From Bacillota bacterium (GTDB lineage Bacteria > Bacillota > Clostridia > Christensenellales > Christensenellaceae), in assembly GCA_023393165.1 (NCBI GenBank), contig JAEWMJ010000006.1, positions 1 to 64,000 of the forward strand: 64,000 bases of DNA, given 5' to 3'. Under the pieces are notes generated by a model. That model was given only the letters and a program-made list of their open reading frames with translations, ran no database searches and had not been told where the DNA came from. A program made the translations under genes and the position numbers. Shown piece after piece: positions 52,159 to 60,061 of the stretch. How positions within the stretch are numbered: the stretch's first letter is position 1; each line of letters begins with the position of its first letter.

Positions 52159-52503
52159 ATGGATAAAAATTTAATTAAAAATATGGAGTTTTCAAAGGCG
52201 ATTGGGCTAGGTTCAATGGTAGCCTACCAGGACGGACAGGTTGTCAGCAGGACCCTGGCGCAGGGGCGTCCTTTGAGCATCACCCTGTTTGCATTTGACA
52301 GCGGGGAGGAAATCAGTTCGCATGCGTCTTCCGGAGATGCTATGGTTTATATTCTTGAAGGAACCGCAAGGATTACGATCGGACAGGACGAGCATACCGT
52401 ACGGACCGGAGAAGCAATATTGATGCCCAAAAACGTAAATCACGCGCTTTATGCAACGGAGCGGTTTAAAATGCTGCTTGTTGTTGTGTTTTCCCTGGAC
52501 TGA
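52159..52503 (+). CDS. Single-domain cupin protein
   Basis: This 114-aa protein has a cupin 2 beta barrel: motif 1 around FDSGEEISSHASSGDAMVYILEG and motif 2 around GEAILMPKNVNHALYA. In motif 1 only His of SSH and the later His of NVNH remain clear metal ligands, so metal binding is uncertain. Role unknown; the operon context (MsrAB) points to redox or stress. AGGAGAAG precedes the ATG. Confidence 0.8.
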   Translation: MDKNLIKNMEFSKAIGLGSMVAYQDGQVVSRTLAQGRPLSITLFAFDSGEEISSHASSGDAMVYILEGTARITIGQDEHTVRTGEAILMPKNVNHALYATERFKMLLVVVFSLD

Positions 52504-52517
52504 AAAGGATGAACGCT

Positions 52518-53486
52518 ATGACAGATCCGAACAATAAAGAAAAATTCAGGAATATCTGGCTTGCGGGTGGATGCTTTTGGGGCGTGGAGGCTTTCTTCAA
52601 ACGTATTCCGGGCGTTGTAAGAACGAATGCCGGATACGCGAACGGAATTACTCAAAATCCGGGATATTATGATATCCCAAAAACAGGTCATGCCGAAACG
52701 GTGCAGATCACTTACGACCCGGAGACGGTCGGCCTTTCCGAACTTCTTTCTTTCTACTTTCTGATTATAGATCCAACCAGCCTGAACAAACAGGGCAACG
52801 ACCGGGGCACGCAATACAGGACGGGTATTTATTATACGGAAGATAAGGACCGTGCGGTTATAGAAAAAACTCTGATGGAAGAGCAGAAAAAACACGCAAA
52901 GAAACTGGCGGTTGAAGTTCGTCCGCTTGAAAACTATAGCCCGGCGGAAGACTATCACCAGGATTATCTGGGTAAAAACCCGGGCGGTTACTGCCATATC
53001 GATTTATCTATGGCTGACCGCGCACTGCGTGAACTGAAGGAAAAACGTTATGCGAAACCTTCGGACGAGGCGCTCAAAAAAACGCTCTCTCCCCTGCAAT
53101 ACAGCGTGATCAGGCAAAACGCCACCGAACCTGCCTTCCGAAATGAATACTGGGACCACCACGAGCGGGGAATTTATGTGGACGCGGCAACCGGCGAACC
53201 TTTATTTCTTTCATCCGATAAATTTGATTCCGGATGCGGATGGCCCAGTTTTACAAAGCCGGCTTCTGCGGAATCGGTAGTGGAAAAAGCGGATTTAAGC
53301 CACGGAATGACGCGCACCGAGGTGCGCAGCCGTTTTAGTGATTCGCACCTGGGTCATGTTTTTGAGGACGGCCCTGCGGACAGGGGTGGACTCCGGTATT
53401 GCATAAACAGCGCCGCGCTTAAGTTTATTCCCGCTGAAAAGATGCGGGAAGCAGGATACGGAAAATATATCGAACTTCTAAAATAA
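52518..53486 (+). CDS. msrAB: Bifunctional methionine sulfoxide reductase MsrAB
   Basis: This protein of about 322 aa has an N-terminal MsrA domain (GGCFWGVEAFF, catalytic Cys19; GYANG; YHQDYL) and a C-terminal MsrB domain (CGWPSFTKP; SHLGHVF; RYCINSAALKF with catalytic Cys). It repairs both S and R methionine sulfoxides. No signal peptide, so cytoplasmic. The usual MsrB zinc CxxC pairs are absent. ATG 52518 has AAAAGG 9 bases upstream; ATG 52509 abuts that site. Confidence 0.92.
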   Translation: MTDPNNKEKFRNIWLAGGCFWGVEAFFKRIPGVVRTNAGYANGITQNPGYYDIPKTGHAETVQITYDPETVGLSELLSFYFLIIDPTSLNKQGNDRGTQYRTGIYYTEDKDRAVIEKTLMEEQKKHAKKLAVEVRPLENYSPAEDYHQDYLGKNPGGYCHIDLSMADRALRELKEKRYAKPSDEALKKTLSPLQYSVIRQNATEPAFRNEYWDHHERGIYVDAATGEPLFLSSDKFDSGCGWPSFTKPASAESVVEKADLSHGMTRTEVRSRFSDSHLGHVFEDGPADRGGLRYCINSAALKFIPAEKMREAGYGKYIELLK

Positions 53487-53645
53487 CCCGGCCGGGATTT
53501 TCATCGAAAACCTGCCGGACAGATGGCCGGAAACCAAAAATTCACACTTTAAAAAAATTTTTGTTCCAATGCGCGCGGAAATATGATATACCCTATTTGT
53601 TGAAATCTTATTATTATTATCTTGAATAAGCAAAGGAGGGGTTAT

Positions 53646-54128
53646 ATGGAAGCGGCGGTGCTCAAAAGAATGGCGGAATATTTTGCGCATGATACCAAAA
53701 GGATCAACCACGCCCTAAAGGTGTACGGATTTGCAGTCCTGATTGCGGGAGGTGAAAATCTTTCCCCAAAAGAAGCCTTGACGGTCCGTATTGCGGCCAT
53801 TCTGCATGATATCGGAATCCACGAGGCGGAGCGCAAGCACGGTTCGTCTGCCGGAAAGTATCAGGAGATGGAGGGACCGGCGATTGCGCGGGAGATATTA
53901 GAGAACTTTTCGATCGGCGATGATACGCGGGAAAGAATTTTATATTTGATTGGGAACCATCACAGCTATTCCAAAATTGACGGCATGGATTTCCAGGTGC
54001 TAGTGGAGGCCGACTTTTTGGTGAATATATTTGAAGACGGTATGAATAAAGAAACCATCCGGAAGATTGAAAAAAATATATTCCAAACAAATACAGGCAG
54101 CGGGATCCTGTCCGCCATGTTTTTATAG
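53646..54128 (+). CDS. HD-domain phosphohydrolase-like protein
   Basis: This 160-aa protein has metal ligands in order: His (RINHALKV), His-Asp (AAILHDIGIHEAE), a later His pair (IGNHHSYSK) and Asp (VEADFLVN). This is the pattern of small HD hydrolases. Substrate unknown; nucleotides are common. ATG 53646 follows AAAGGAGGGG. It is monocistronic; the following 140 bases are AT-rich without clear signals. Confidence 0.85.
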   Translation: MEAAVLKRMAEYFAHDTKRINHALKVYGFAVLIAGGENLSPKEALTVRIAAILHDIGIHEAERKHGSSAGKYQEMEGPAIAREILENFSIGDDTRERILYLIGNHHSYSKIDGMDFQVLVEADFLVNIFEDGMNKETIRKIEKNIFQTNTGSGILSAMFL

Positions 54129-54268
54129 AAATTATTATTTGATTTTTTGAATGCACCGGTTATAATGGTAATAACTGAGAAAAAATTCTTTTAATTCATT
54201 TTTTAAGCATAAAATTTGTGGCATTATAATTGTAAAAAGCTTTTATTAAACTTAAGGAGGTTGTCAGA

Positions 54269-55687
54269 GTGGAGAGAATCAAAATTGGTGTGGTTGCCAC
54301 ACGCAGGAATGTTTTTTCAAAAGAGGAAGCGAAAAAATTTAAGGGCGCGATACTGGAGGACTTGAAAAAATTTAATGTGGACATTACGGATATCGAGGAT
54401 ATCAACGGGGAGGGTTTGCTTTTTGACGAAAAAGACGTTCCGGCGGTCGTATCTAAAATGAAAAAGAATAATGTGGACGGCCTTTTTATTCCACATTGCA
54501 ATTTTGGATCGGAAGCGCTGGTTTCCATGGTGGCGTCAGAGCTGAAAAAACCCGTGCTCCTGTGGGGACCCAGGGATGATGCGCCCCAGGCGGACGGTAT
54601 CCGCACCCGCGACAGCCAGTGCGGCCTTTTTGCCACCGGCAAGATTTTAAGGCGATTTAATGTTCCGTATACGTACCTGACCAATTGCAAAATAGAAGAT
54701 CAATGTTTTCAAAACGGATTTGCCAATTTTATCGGCGTATGCGCTGCAGTCAAGGCTTTTTATCAAACCAGGGTGCTGCAGATCGACACGCGCCCAAAGG
54801 ATTTCTGGACGATGATTGTAAACGAGGGGGAGTTGCTCGAAAAATTCGGAATTCATGTGATCCCAATAACATTGCCGGACGTCATGTGGCGATTGGAGAA
54901 AATCCTGAAAGAAAAGACGCCGGATCTTGAAGATACAATTAAAAGAATGAACCGGGTGGATTGTTCCCCGATAGGCGATCAATCGGATATAGAAAAGATC
55001 GCGGCTTTGAAATGCGCGTTGAAGGAATTTTGCGCGGAGCTGAACTGCAATGCGGTTGCCGTGCAATGCTGGGACGCAATGCAGGATCTTTTGCACCTGA
55101 TGCCATGCATGTCGCACGGACTGCTGACGGAAGAAGGGATCCCCGTTACCTGCGAAACGGATATTCACGGCGCGATTACAGCAAGGATGCTGAGCGCTGC
55201 GGCATTGGGAAAAACCATCTTTTTTGCAGATCTTACCGTGCGGCATCCGGACAACGACAATGCGGAATTGCTCTGGCACTGCGGAAACTTTCCCATGGAA
55301 CTTGCGCGCGACCTTAAGAAAGCTACCGGAGGAAGGCATTTTATTCTGCCGTCTAAATGCGCCGGAACAGGAGAATGGGAACTCAGGGAAGGAAACATTA
55401 CAATCGCGCGGTTCGACGGGGACCACGGGGAATATAAACTGTTTATGGGAGAAGGCCGCTCAACCGACGGTCCCTCCACCCGCGGGACCTACGTCTGGTT
55501 TGAAGTGGACGATTGGGATAAATGGGAGCATCAGCTGGTAACCGGGCCTTATGTGCACCATTGCGCGGGCGTATACGGCAATGTGTCGGGGATCCTTTAT
55601 GAAGCCTGCAAATATATCCCGGGTCTGACTGCCGATCCTGCCCAGCCCACGGAAGAAGAAATCAAAACTATCTGGCTGAAAGGCTGA
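54269..55687 (+). CDS. L-fucose/L-arabinose isomerase-family protein
   Basis: This 472-aa protein resembles the FucI/AraA-like isomerases: N-terminal Rossmann-like half (KIGVVATRRNVFSKEEA; GLFIPHCNFGSEA), then QCWDAMQDLL, CETDIHGAIT with the metal Glu/Asp, DLTVRHPDNDNAELLWHCGNFP and a C-terminal lid. It should interconvert an aldose and a ketose using Mn2+. Starts with GTG 54269 behind AAGGAGG. It stands alone, far from the pentose operon, though it could feed that ribulokinase-like kinase; this link is a guess. Confidence 0.85.
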   Translation: MERIKIGVVATRRNVFSKEEAKKFKGAILEDLKKFNVDITDIEDINGEGLLFDEKDVPAVVSKMKKNNVDGLFIPHCNFGSEALVSMVASELKKPVLLWGPRDDAPQADGIRTRDSQCGLFATGKILRRFNVPYTYLTNCKIEDQCFQNGFANFIGVCAAVKAFYQTRVLQIDTRPKDFWTMIVNEGELLEKFGIHVIPITLPDVMWRLEKILKEKTPDLEDTIKRMNRVDCSPIGDQSDIEKIAALKCALKEFCAELNCNAVAVQCWDAMQDLLHLMPCMSHGLLTEEGIPVTCETDIHGAITARMLSAAALGKTIFFADLTVRHPDNDNAELLWHCGNFPMELARDLKKATGGRHFILPSKCAGTGEWELREGNITIARFDGDHGEYKLFMGEGRSTDGPSTRGTYVWFEVDDWDKWEHQLVTGPYVHHCAGVYGNVSGILYEACKYIPGLTADPAQPTEEEIKTIWLKG

Positions 55688-55750
55688 CACGCAAAGCGAA
55701 TCCATAGCAAGCGGCGAAACTTTAGGCTTCCTTTCCTAAAAAAAGAGTCA

Positions 55751-55787
55751 AAAAAGAACCGCCCTTTTTAAGAACGGTTCTTTTTTT
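55751..55787. terminator. Bidirectional terminator between isomerase and protease genes
   Basis: A5-GAACCG (55751-55761) pairs with CGGTTC-T5 (55775-55785). T tracts lie on both strands, so it serves the plus-strand isomerase and the convergent protease gene. Confidence 0.85.
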
Positions 55788-55795
55788 ATCATTAT

Positions 55796-57538
55796 TTATT
55801 CTTCGTGAGTCTTCGCGCCGCATTCAGGACAGAACTTGGCGCCGGCCTCCAGTTTCGCGCCGCAGTTCTTGCAATGCGCCTGGATGGTAGCGCCGCATTC
55901 CGGGCAGAACTTGGCGTGCGGGTCCACCGGTGCGCCGCAGGCCGGGCATTTTGCAGCAGCTGCCGGCTCGGTCGGCTTTTCGACAGGAGCAACCGGCGTT
56001 GCGGGAGCAGGCCTTTCCACAGGAGCGGGCGCCGCCGCAGCAGCCTGCGTGACAGGTTTGGAGTGTCCGTTTTTCCTTCTGGTAAGCATCAGAACGACAA
56101 CCACAACCGCGGCCGCTGCTACGATGATGATTATTAGCAGCATCATGTTAAAAGGGCTTTCGCTTTGCGTGCCTTCACCGGATACAGGTTTGTCGCCGGC
56201 CTTTACACCGGACGGCTGTTCGGAAGGCTCCGCGGCTGATGATGCGGTCTGTGAGCTGGCCTTGCTGCTGCATTCGGAGAGCAGGTCGGCGATTACCGGA
56301 TAACCGGGGTTGATTTCATTTATGGTGCGCAGGATTTCCAGCGCGCCTTTGTAATCTCCGCTGTTGTACATGCTGATAGCCTGTTTATATTGTTTTGTAA
56401 AATCACTTTCGCTGGGTTGAATGTTGATTTCGTTCAGGAATTGTTTGGCAATGGAAATCGGAACCGCGAAGTTCATGCCCGATGATGCAACACCGGTTTC
56501 CTGGTCGATCATGCCGAAGGTATTGATACCCACGACTTCACCGGCCGTATTGAACAATGGGCCACCGCTGTTGCCGCCGTGAATGTCGGCGTCCGTCTGG
56601 AGAATGCTCCAGCCGCCGGCCATTTCCTTTTTGGCGCTGATAATGCCGCTTGTCAGCGTAGGCTCCTGCAGCGCCTGATCAATATTCAGTACGTCAGTCA
56701 CCGTTGCGTCGGCAGGATAACCCATGGCGTATACCTGATCGCCGGTTTTTATGGCTCCGTCGTCACCTAGCGTTACCGTGGGAAGATTGGTTTTGTCTAT
56801 CTTGAGTATGGCTACATCTTTACCGGGGATGCTTTCGCCCACTTTACGAAGGTCCATTGCAAGCGCCTTGGCCGATACGTCAGCGCCTGGCTGCACGTTG
56901 CCCATATAGCACTGAAAATCGTGCTGCAAATTGTCGACTGTCATGTTTTGCATGTAAAGCAGGTAATACATTTCTGCAAATGCCTGAATTTGTTCTTCGG
57001 TGGGAGATACGCCGAAAGTGTATATCATATTATCCACAAGGGACTGCACATCCGTGGTAACAATTTCGTTTAATACGTCGGATGCAAACTGGTATTTCAT
57101 AGCCTCTTCATCCGTAGTCACAACATGCGCGTTGGTTACGATGTAGCCGTCCGGCGTTACGATAAATCCGGTTCCGCAAAAGGATGCGGATGCGGTCTGA
57201 CTGTAGGGTGTGCCTGAATCGTATGTATAAGCGGGCAAATAGTCGGTCAGAAGGTTCATGTAAGCCGTTACAAAATTGTTTGGGTCATCGGGCGACATTT
57301 CGCCTGAATCGATCATGCTTTGCACATAGTAGTCCATGTCCGTCCAGATCGCGTCGTCAAATGCGAGACCGGGGATCACCACGTCCGCGTACCAGGTGGT
57401 ATATAAAAATACAACGCCGGGTTTATTGATCAGAGCCATCGTGCGTGTATCCGTTTCTTCTGCGGATGCGGTAGTTACAGGCGCAAAACATAGAAAAGCC
57501 GCTACTAATATAAATATGATGTATTTTTTAAATTTCAT
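55796..57538 (-). CDS. Secreted/membrane trypsin-like serine protease with C-terminal zinc ribbons
   Basis: This 580-aa protein has a signal peptide (about 1-26, cleaved near TASA-EE) and a trypsin-like (DegP-type) domain with catalytic His in VTNAHVV (about 140), Asp in GKDVAILKI and Ser in HGGNSGGPLF. A short TPR-like stretch (YNSGDYKGALEIL) follows, then a membrane helix (about 472-495, before RRKNGHSK), an Ala/Pro linker, and two double-Cys zinc ribbons (CPACGAPVDPHAKFCPECG; CKNCGAKLEAGAKFCPECG). The ribbons should face the cytoplasm. No PDZ domain. AAGGAGG precedes the ATG. Confidence 0.88.
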   Translation of the reverse strand: MKFKKYIIFILVAAFLCFAPVTTASAEETDTRTMALINKPGVVFLYTTWYADVVIPGLAFDDAIWTDMDYYVQSMIDSGEMSPDDPNNFVTAYMNLLTDYLPAYTYDSGTPYSQTASASFCGTGFIVTPDGYIVTNAHVVTTDEEAMKYQFASDVLNEIVTTDVQSLVDNMIYTFGVSPTEEQIQAFAEMYYLLYMQNMTVDNLQHDFQCYMGNVQPGADVSAKALAMDLRKVGESIPGKDVAILKIDKTNLPTVTLGDDGAIKTGDQVYAMGYPADATVTDVLNIDQALQEPTLTSGIISAKKEMAGGWSILQTDADIHGGNSGGPLFNTAGEVVGINTFGMIDQETGVASSGMNFAVPISIAKQFLNEINIQPSESDFTKQYKQAISMYNSGDYKGALEILRTINEINPGYPVIADLLSECSSKASSQTASSAAEPSEQPSGVKAGDKPVSGEGTQSESPFNMMLLIIIIVAAAAVVVVVLMLTRRKNGHSKPVTQAAAAAPAPVERPAPATPVAPVEKPTEPAAAAKCPACGAPVDPHAKFCPECGATIQAHCKNCGAKLEAGAKFCPECGAKTHEE

Positions 57539-57912
57539 TTCTGGTTTCCTCCTTATTTGATTTTATTGATCATGCTGAAAATTTGTGTACGCCTTTTAGA
57601 GTGGTACGGATAAAAATTTCTTTGGAATGATTGCATTCATATTTTTGCAATAAGTTAAAGGCGTTGTTTTATAACTACTTTTTACATGGGCTTGACCTCC
57701 CCCGAAATCACTTTTTGTGGAATTTATATTTGAATTGATCTGGAATTAATCGCATTATATCATAATGATTATGCGGCCAATATCACTTAAACGGTTTATT
57801 TTACGGTAGGTGCGTTTATTTTTGGAGTATATCTGTTAAGGATTTGATCCCATGATTGAAATACGCGGCGGAATCTGAGATTGCCTGGATTTTTATTAAC
57901 GCTAAAGAAAAT
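57539..57912. other. Intergenic region upstream of the protease, with a Fur/PerR-like box
   Basis: This is AT-rich with no gene. TCATAATGATTATGC at 57760-57774 fits the TNATAATNATTATNA pattern of Fur/PerR-type boxes except the last base, and contains the perfect palindrome CATAAT-G-ATTATG. It lies about 220 bases before the protease start. No clear promoter found. Confidence 0.4.
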
Positions 57913-57943
57913 AAAAAAAGCTGTTCAGCCAATGCCAAACAGC
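57913..57943 (-). terminator. Terminator of trpB2
   Basis: GCTGTT (57920-57925) and AACAGC (57938-57943) form the stem. Seven T follow on the minus strand (57919-57913). Confidence 0.8.
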
Positions 57944-57956
57944 ATTTTTGTTTTTG

Positions 57957-59339
57957 TTAACCGTTCAGGGGGATCTTTTTTAAGGAATCAAAGCCGGCTT
58001 GAAGCTCCTCGTCAGACGGCGTATAATCCACCATGTTTTCGGAGTTAAATTGCATATAAGCGGACATATCAAAATACCCCGTACCTGTCAGGTTGAACAG
58101 AATGGTTTTGGCTTCGCCGCTTTCCCTGCACTTGACCGCTTCGTCGATAGCGGCGCGGATTGCGTGTGAGGACTCGGGGGCCGGCAGGATCGTCTCCACC
58201 CGCGCAAACAACTGAGCGGCTTCAAATACGCTTTTTTGGCCGACAGCGCGCGCCTCGTCAATGTAACCGTCATGATACAGCTTGCTGATCATGGGCGACA
58301 TGCCGTGGTAACGCAGCCCGCCCGCATGTATGGAAGACGGCTGGAAATCGCATCCAAGGGTGTACATTTTGGCAAGCGGGGTCATTTTGCCGGTATCGCA
58401 GAAATCATAAGCGTATTTTCCGCGCGTCATGGAAGGGCAGGAAGCCGGTTCAACGGCAATAAAATACGGATTTGCACGGCCGTTCAGTTTGTCGGACATG
58501 TATTCGGATATGATCCCGCCAAAGTTGGAGCCGCCTCCGACACAGCCGATGACGATATCAGGATATTCCTCCAGCATATCCATCGCCATTTTGGCCTCGC
58601 TTCCCATAATTGCCTGATGCAGGAGAACCTGATCCAGTACCGATCCCAGCACGTACCGGCAGTTTTCGGTTTTTACCGCAGTTTCTATGGCTTCGGATAT
58701 GGCCGTCCCCAGACTGCCGGTTGAATTTGGATGCAGCTCCAGAATAGCTTTGCCTGCATCCGTCAGATCGCTGGGACTCGGAATCACCTTGGCGCCGTAG
58801 GTCTCCATGATCGCCTTGCGGTAGGGCTTCTGTTCCGCACTTACCTTTACCATAAATACGGTTAACGGCATGTGGAGAAAAGCACACGCCATGGAAAGCG
58901 CGGTTCCCCACTGGCCCGCGCCCGTTTCCGTGGTCAGGCTGGTAATTCCCTGTTTTTGAGCGTAATAGACCTGCGCGATGGCGGAATTCAGTTTATGGCT
59001 TCCGGAAGTATTGTTGCCCTCGAATTTGAAATAAATTTTGGCCGGAGTCTTCAATTCCTTTTCCAGATTGTATGCGCGGATGAGCGGGGAGGGGCGGTAA
59101 GTCCTGTAAAATTCCTGAACCGGTCCGGGTATCTCTATATACCGGTCGGTCGTATTCATTTCCTGTTCAGCCAGCTCGCGGCAGAATACGGGGAGGAGGT
59201 CGTCCAGAGCAACCGGTTTCATGGTGCCCGGATGGATATAAGGATCATGCTGTTCTTTCATATCGGCGCGCAGGTTGTACCAGTATTTGGGCATTTGCTC
59301 CTCTGATAAATACGTTCTGTAAGGTATTTTTTTAGTCAT
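57957..59339 (-). CDS. trpB2: TrpB2-type tryptophan synthase beta chain
   Basis: This 460-aa PLP enzyme is the TrpB2 length and has a long N-terminal part (PKYWYNLRADM...HPGTMKP), RPSPLIRAYNLEK, the PLP Lys in NNTSGSHKLNSA, ETGAGQWG, and the phosphate loop GCVGGGSNFGG. TrpB2 makes Trp from indole and serine and often stands without TrpA, acting in indole salvage. No other trp gene is near. AAAAGGAGTG precedes ATG 59339. It is under a leader-peptide attenuator (59371-59534). Confidence 0.93.
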   Translation of the reverse strand: MTKKIPYRTYLSEEQMPKYWYNLRADMKEQHDPYIHPGTMKPVALDDLLPVFCRELAEQEMNTTDRYIEIPGPVQEFYRTYRPSPLIRAYNLEKELKTPAKIYFKFEGNNTSGSHKLNSAIAQVYYAQKQGITSLTTETGAGQWGTALSMACAFLHMPLTVFMVKVSAEQKPYRKAIMETYGAKVIPSPSDLTDAGKAILELHPNSTGSLGTAISEAIETAVKTENCRYVLGSVLDQVLLHQAIMGSEAKMAMDMLEEYPDIVIGCVGGGSNFGGIISEYMSDKLNGRANPYFIAVEPASCPSMTRGKYAYDFCDTGKMTPLAKMYTLGCDFQPSSIHAGGLRYHGMSPMISKLYHDGYIDEARAVGQKSVFEAAQLFARVETILPAPESSHAIRAAIDEAVKCRESGEAKTILFNLTGTGYFDMSAYMQFNSENMVDYTPSDEELQAGFDSLKKIPLNG

Positions 59340-59370
59340 TTTCTTTCACTCCTTTTTCATATAAAATAAA

Positions 59371-59402
59371 AGCTCTTATCCTTACGCTGAAGGATAAGAG
59401 CT
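59371..59402 (-). terminator. Attenuator terminator in the trpB2 leader
   Basis: AGCTCTTATCCTT and AAGGATAAGAGCT (59371-59383, 59390-59402) make a perfect 13-bp stem with a 6-base loop. On the minus strand TTTATTTTAT follows. It lies only 31 bases before the trpB2 ATG, so it must be read through for expression. The loop and flanking stem (59381-59393) can instead pair with 59445-59456. Confidence 0.85.
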
Positions 59403-59426
59403 TTTTAAAATACTTATTAACTGACG

Positions 59427-59534
59427 CTAAACGGTAATACAATCCCTTCGCGTAAGTTCATTTTTTTCTTTAAAAAATGAATTTACTGAGAAACTATTGA
59501 ATTGATATACAGTTTTGCGCCACCAAAATTTCAT
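59427..59534 (-). CDS. Trp leader peptide of trpB2 (35 aa, tandem Trp codons)
   Basis: ATG at 59534 with AAAAAGGA about 10 bases upstream opens a 35-codon frame, MKFWWRKTVYQF..., ending TAG 59429-59427. Codons 4 and 5 are both TGG. Ribosome stalling at these when Trp is low would leave codons 27-30 (59456-59445) free to form the antiterminator. With ample Trp the ribosome covers that segment and the terminator forms. The peptide itself probably has no other role. Confidence 0.75.
   Translation of the reverse strand: MKFWWRKTVYQFNSFSVNSFFKEKNELTRRDCITV
59445..59456 (-). promoter_or_regulatory. Antiterminator arm in the trpB2 leader
   Basis: On the minus strand CTTACGCGAAGG (59456-59445) pairs with CCTTCAGCGTAAG (59393-59381) with one bulged A: 12 pairs. 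The partner covers the inner end of both terminator arms and the loop, so the two structures exclude each other. The arm lies within the leader peptide codons 27-30. Confidence 0.75.
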
Positions 59535-59625
59535 TATTTATAAGTCCTTTTTTTATTAAATCGTTTATTCAGCTTATGCCGGCCTTAAGAAATGAGTGAG
59601 GGAATAAACAAATTTATTTAGGCTA

Positions 59626-59654
59626 AGTCTATAGGATACGAACGAGAATGTCAA
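59626..59654 (-). promoter_or_regulatory. Promoter of the trpB2 leader
   Basis: Minus strand TTGACA (59654-59649), 17 bases, TAGACT (59631-59626). The transcript would start near 59619, about 85 bases before the leader peptide and 280 before trpB2. Confidence 0.6.
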
Positions 59655-59700
59655 GGGGAAAAAGTAAATTATTTGTCAATAAAAGTTTCCGGATTTTTTA

Positions 59701-59729
59701 TTGCCAAAAAAAAGCAAAGATAATAAAAT
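59701..59729 (+). promoter_or_regulatory. Promoter of the 44-aa membrane protein gene
   Basis: TTGCCA (59701-59706), 17 bases, TAAAAT (59724-59729), 32 bases before the ATG at 59762. Confidence 0.5.
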
Positions 59730-59761
59730 AGAAATGTATTTAAATTTTTTTTGGAGTGCAT

Positions 59762-59896
59762 ATGAGGTTTTTTCGTGTCTTGCTGTATGTGATCATTGTT
59801 TTTGTGATTGCCGCATGCATCATGGGGGTCGATAATGTGGTCCTGGAACAGGGAATTGCGGATATGTCGCCAAAGACTACCCAGGCAGCACAATAG
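59762..59896 (+). CDS. 44-aa small membrane protein
   Basis: ATG 59762, 5 bases after TGGAG, opens a 44-codon frame to TAG 59896. The product has RFFR at the N-terminus, a hydrophobic helix (about 6-22, LLYVIIVFVIAACIMG) and a polar tail ending in Thr/Gln/Ala. A Cys near the end of the helix could be a lipobox-like site (IAAC), so a tiny lipoprotein is possible. Own promoter and following terminator support a real gene. No family recognised. Confidence 0.55.
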   Translation: MRFFRVLLYVIIVFVIAACIMGVDNVVLEQGIADMSPKTTQAAQ

Positions 59897-60030
59897 TTTT
59901 AATGCCAATTTTCTTTTCTTACATGAATGATAGTCTCCGCGTGCGATTTGAATGCAACGGGGTGTTTATTATGAAATGAGCGATAATTTTGTTTAAAATC
60001 AGATATTTGCCGGAAAAATGAAATTTCAAA

Positions 60031-60053
60031 AAAGGCCGGTGACGGCCTTTTTT
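60031..60053. terminator. Bidirectional terminator between small membrane protein and PfkB genes
   Basis: AAGGCCG (60032-60038), GTGA loop, CGGCCTT (60043-60049), with T tracts on both strands. It serves the convergent PfkB gene and the plus-strand small gene. Confidence 0.85.
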
Positions 60054-60061
60054 GGTTTCGA

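Noticed and set aside
55805..56303. Two long plus-strand ORFs opposite the zinc-ribbon and linker region of the protease
   Set aside because: Antisense shadows of a GC-rich coding region; they lack ribosome sites and family similarity.
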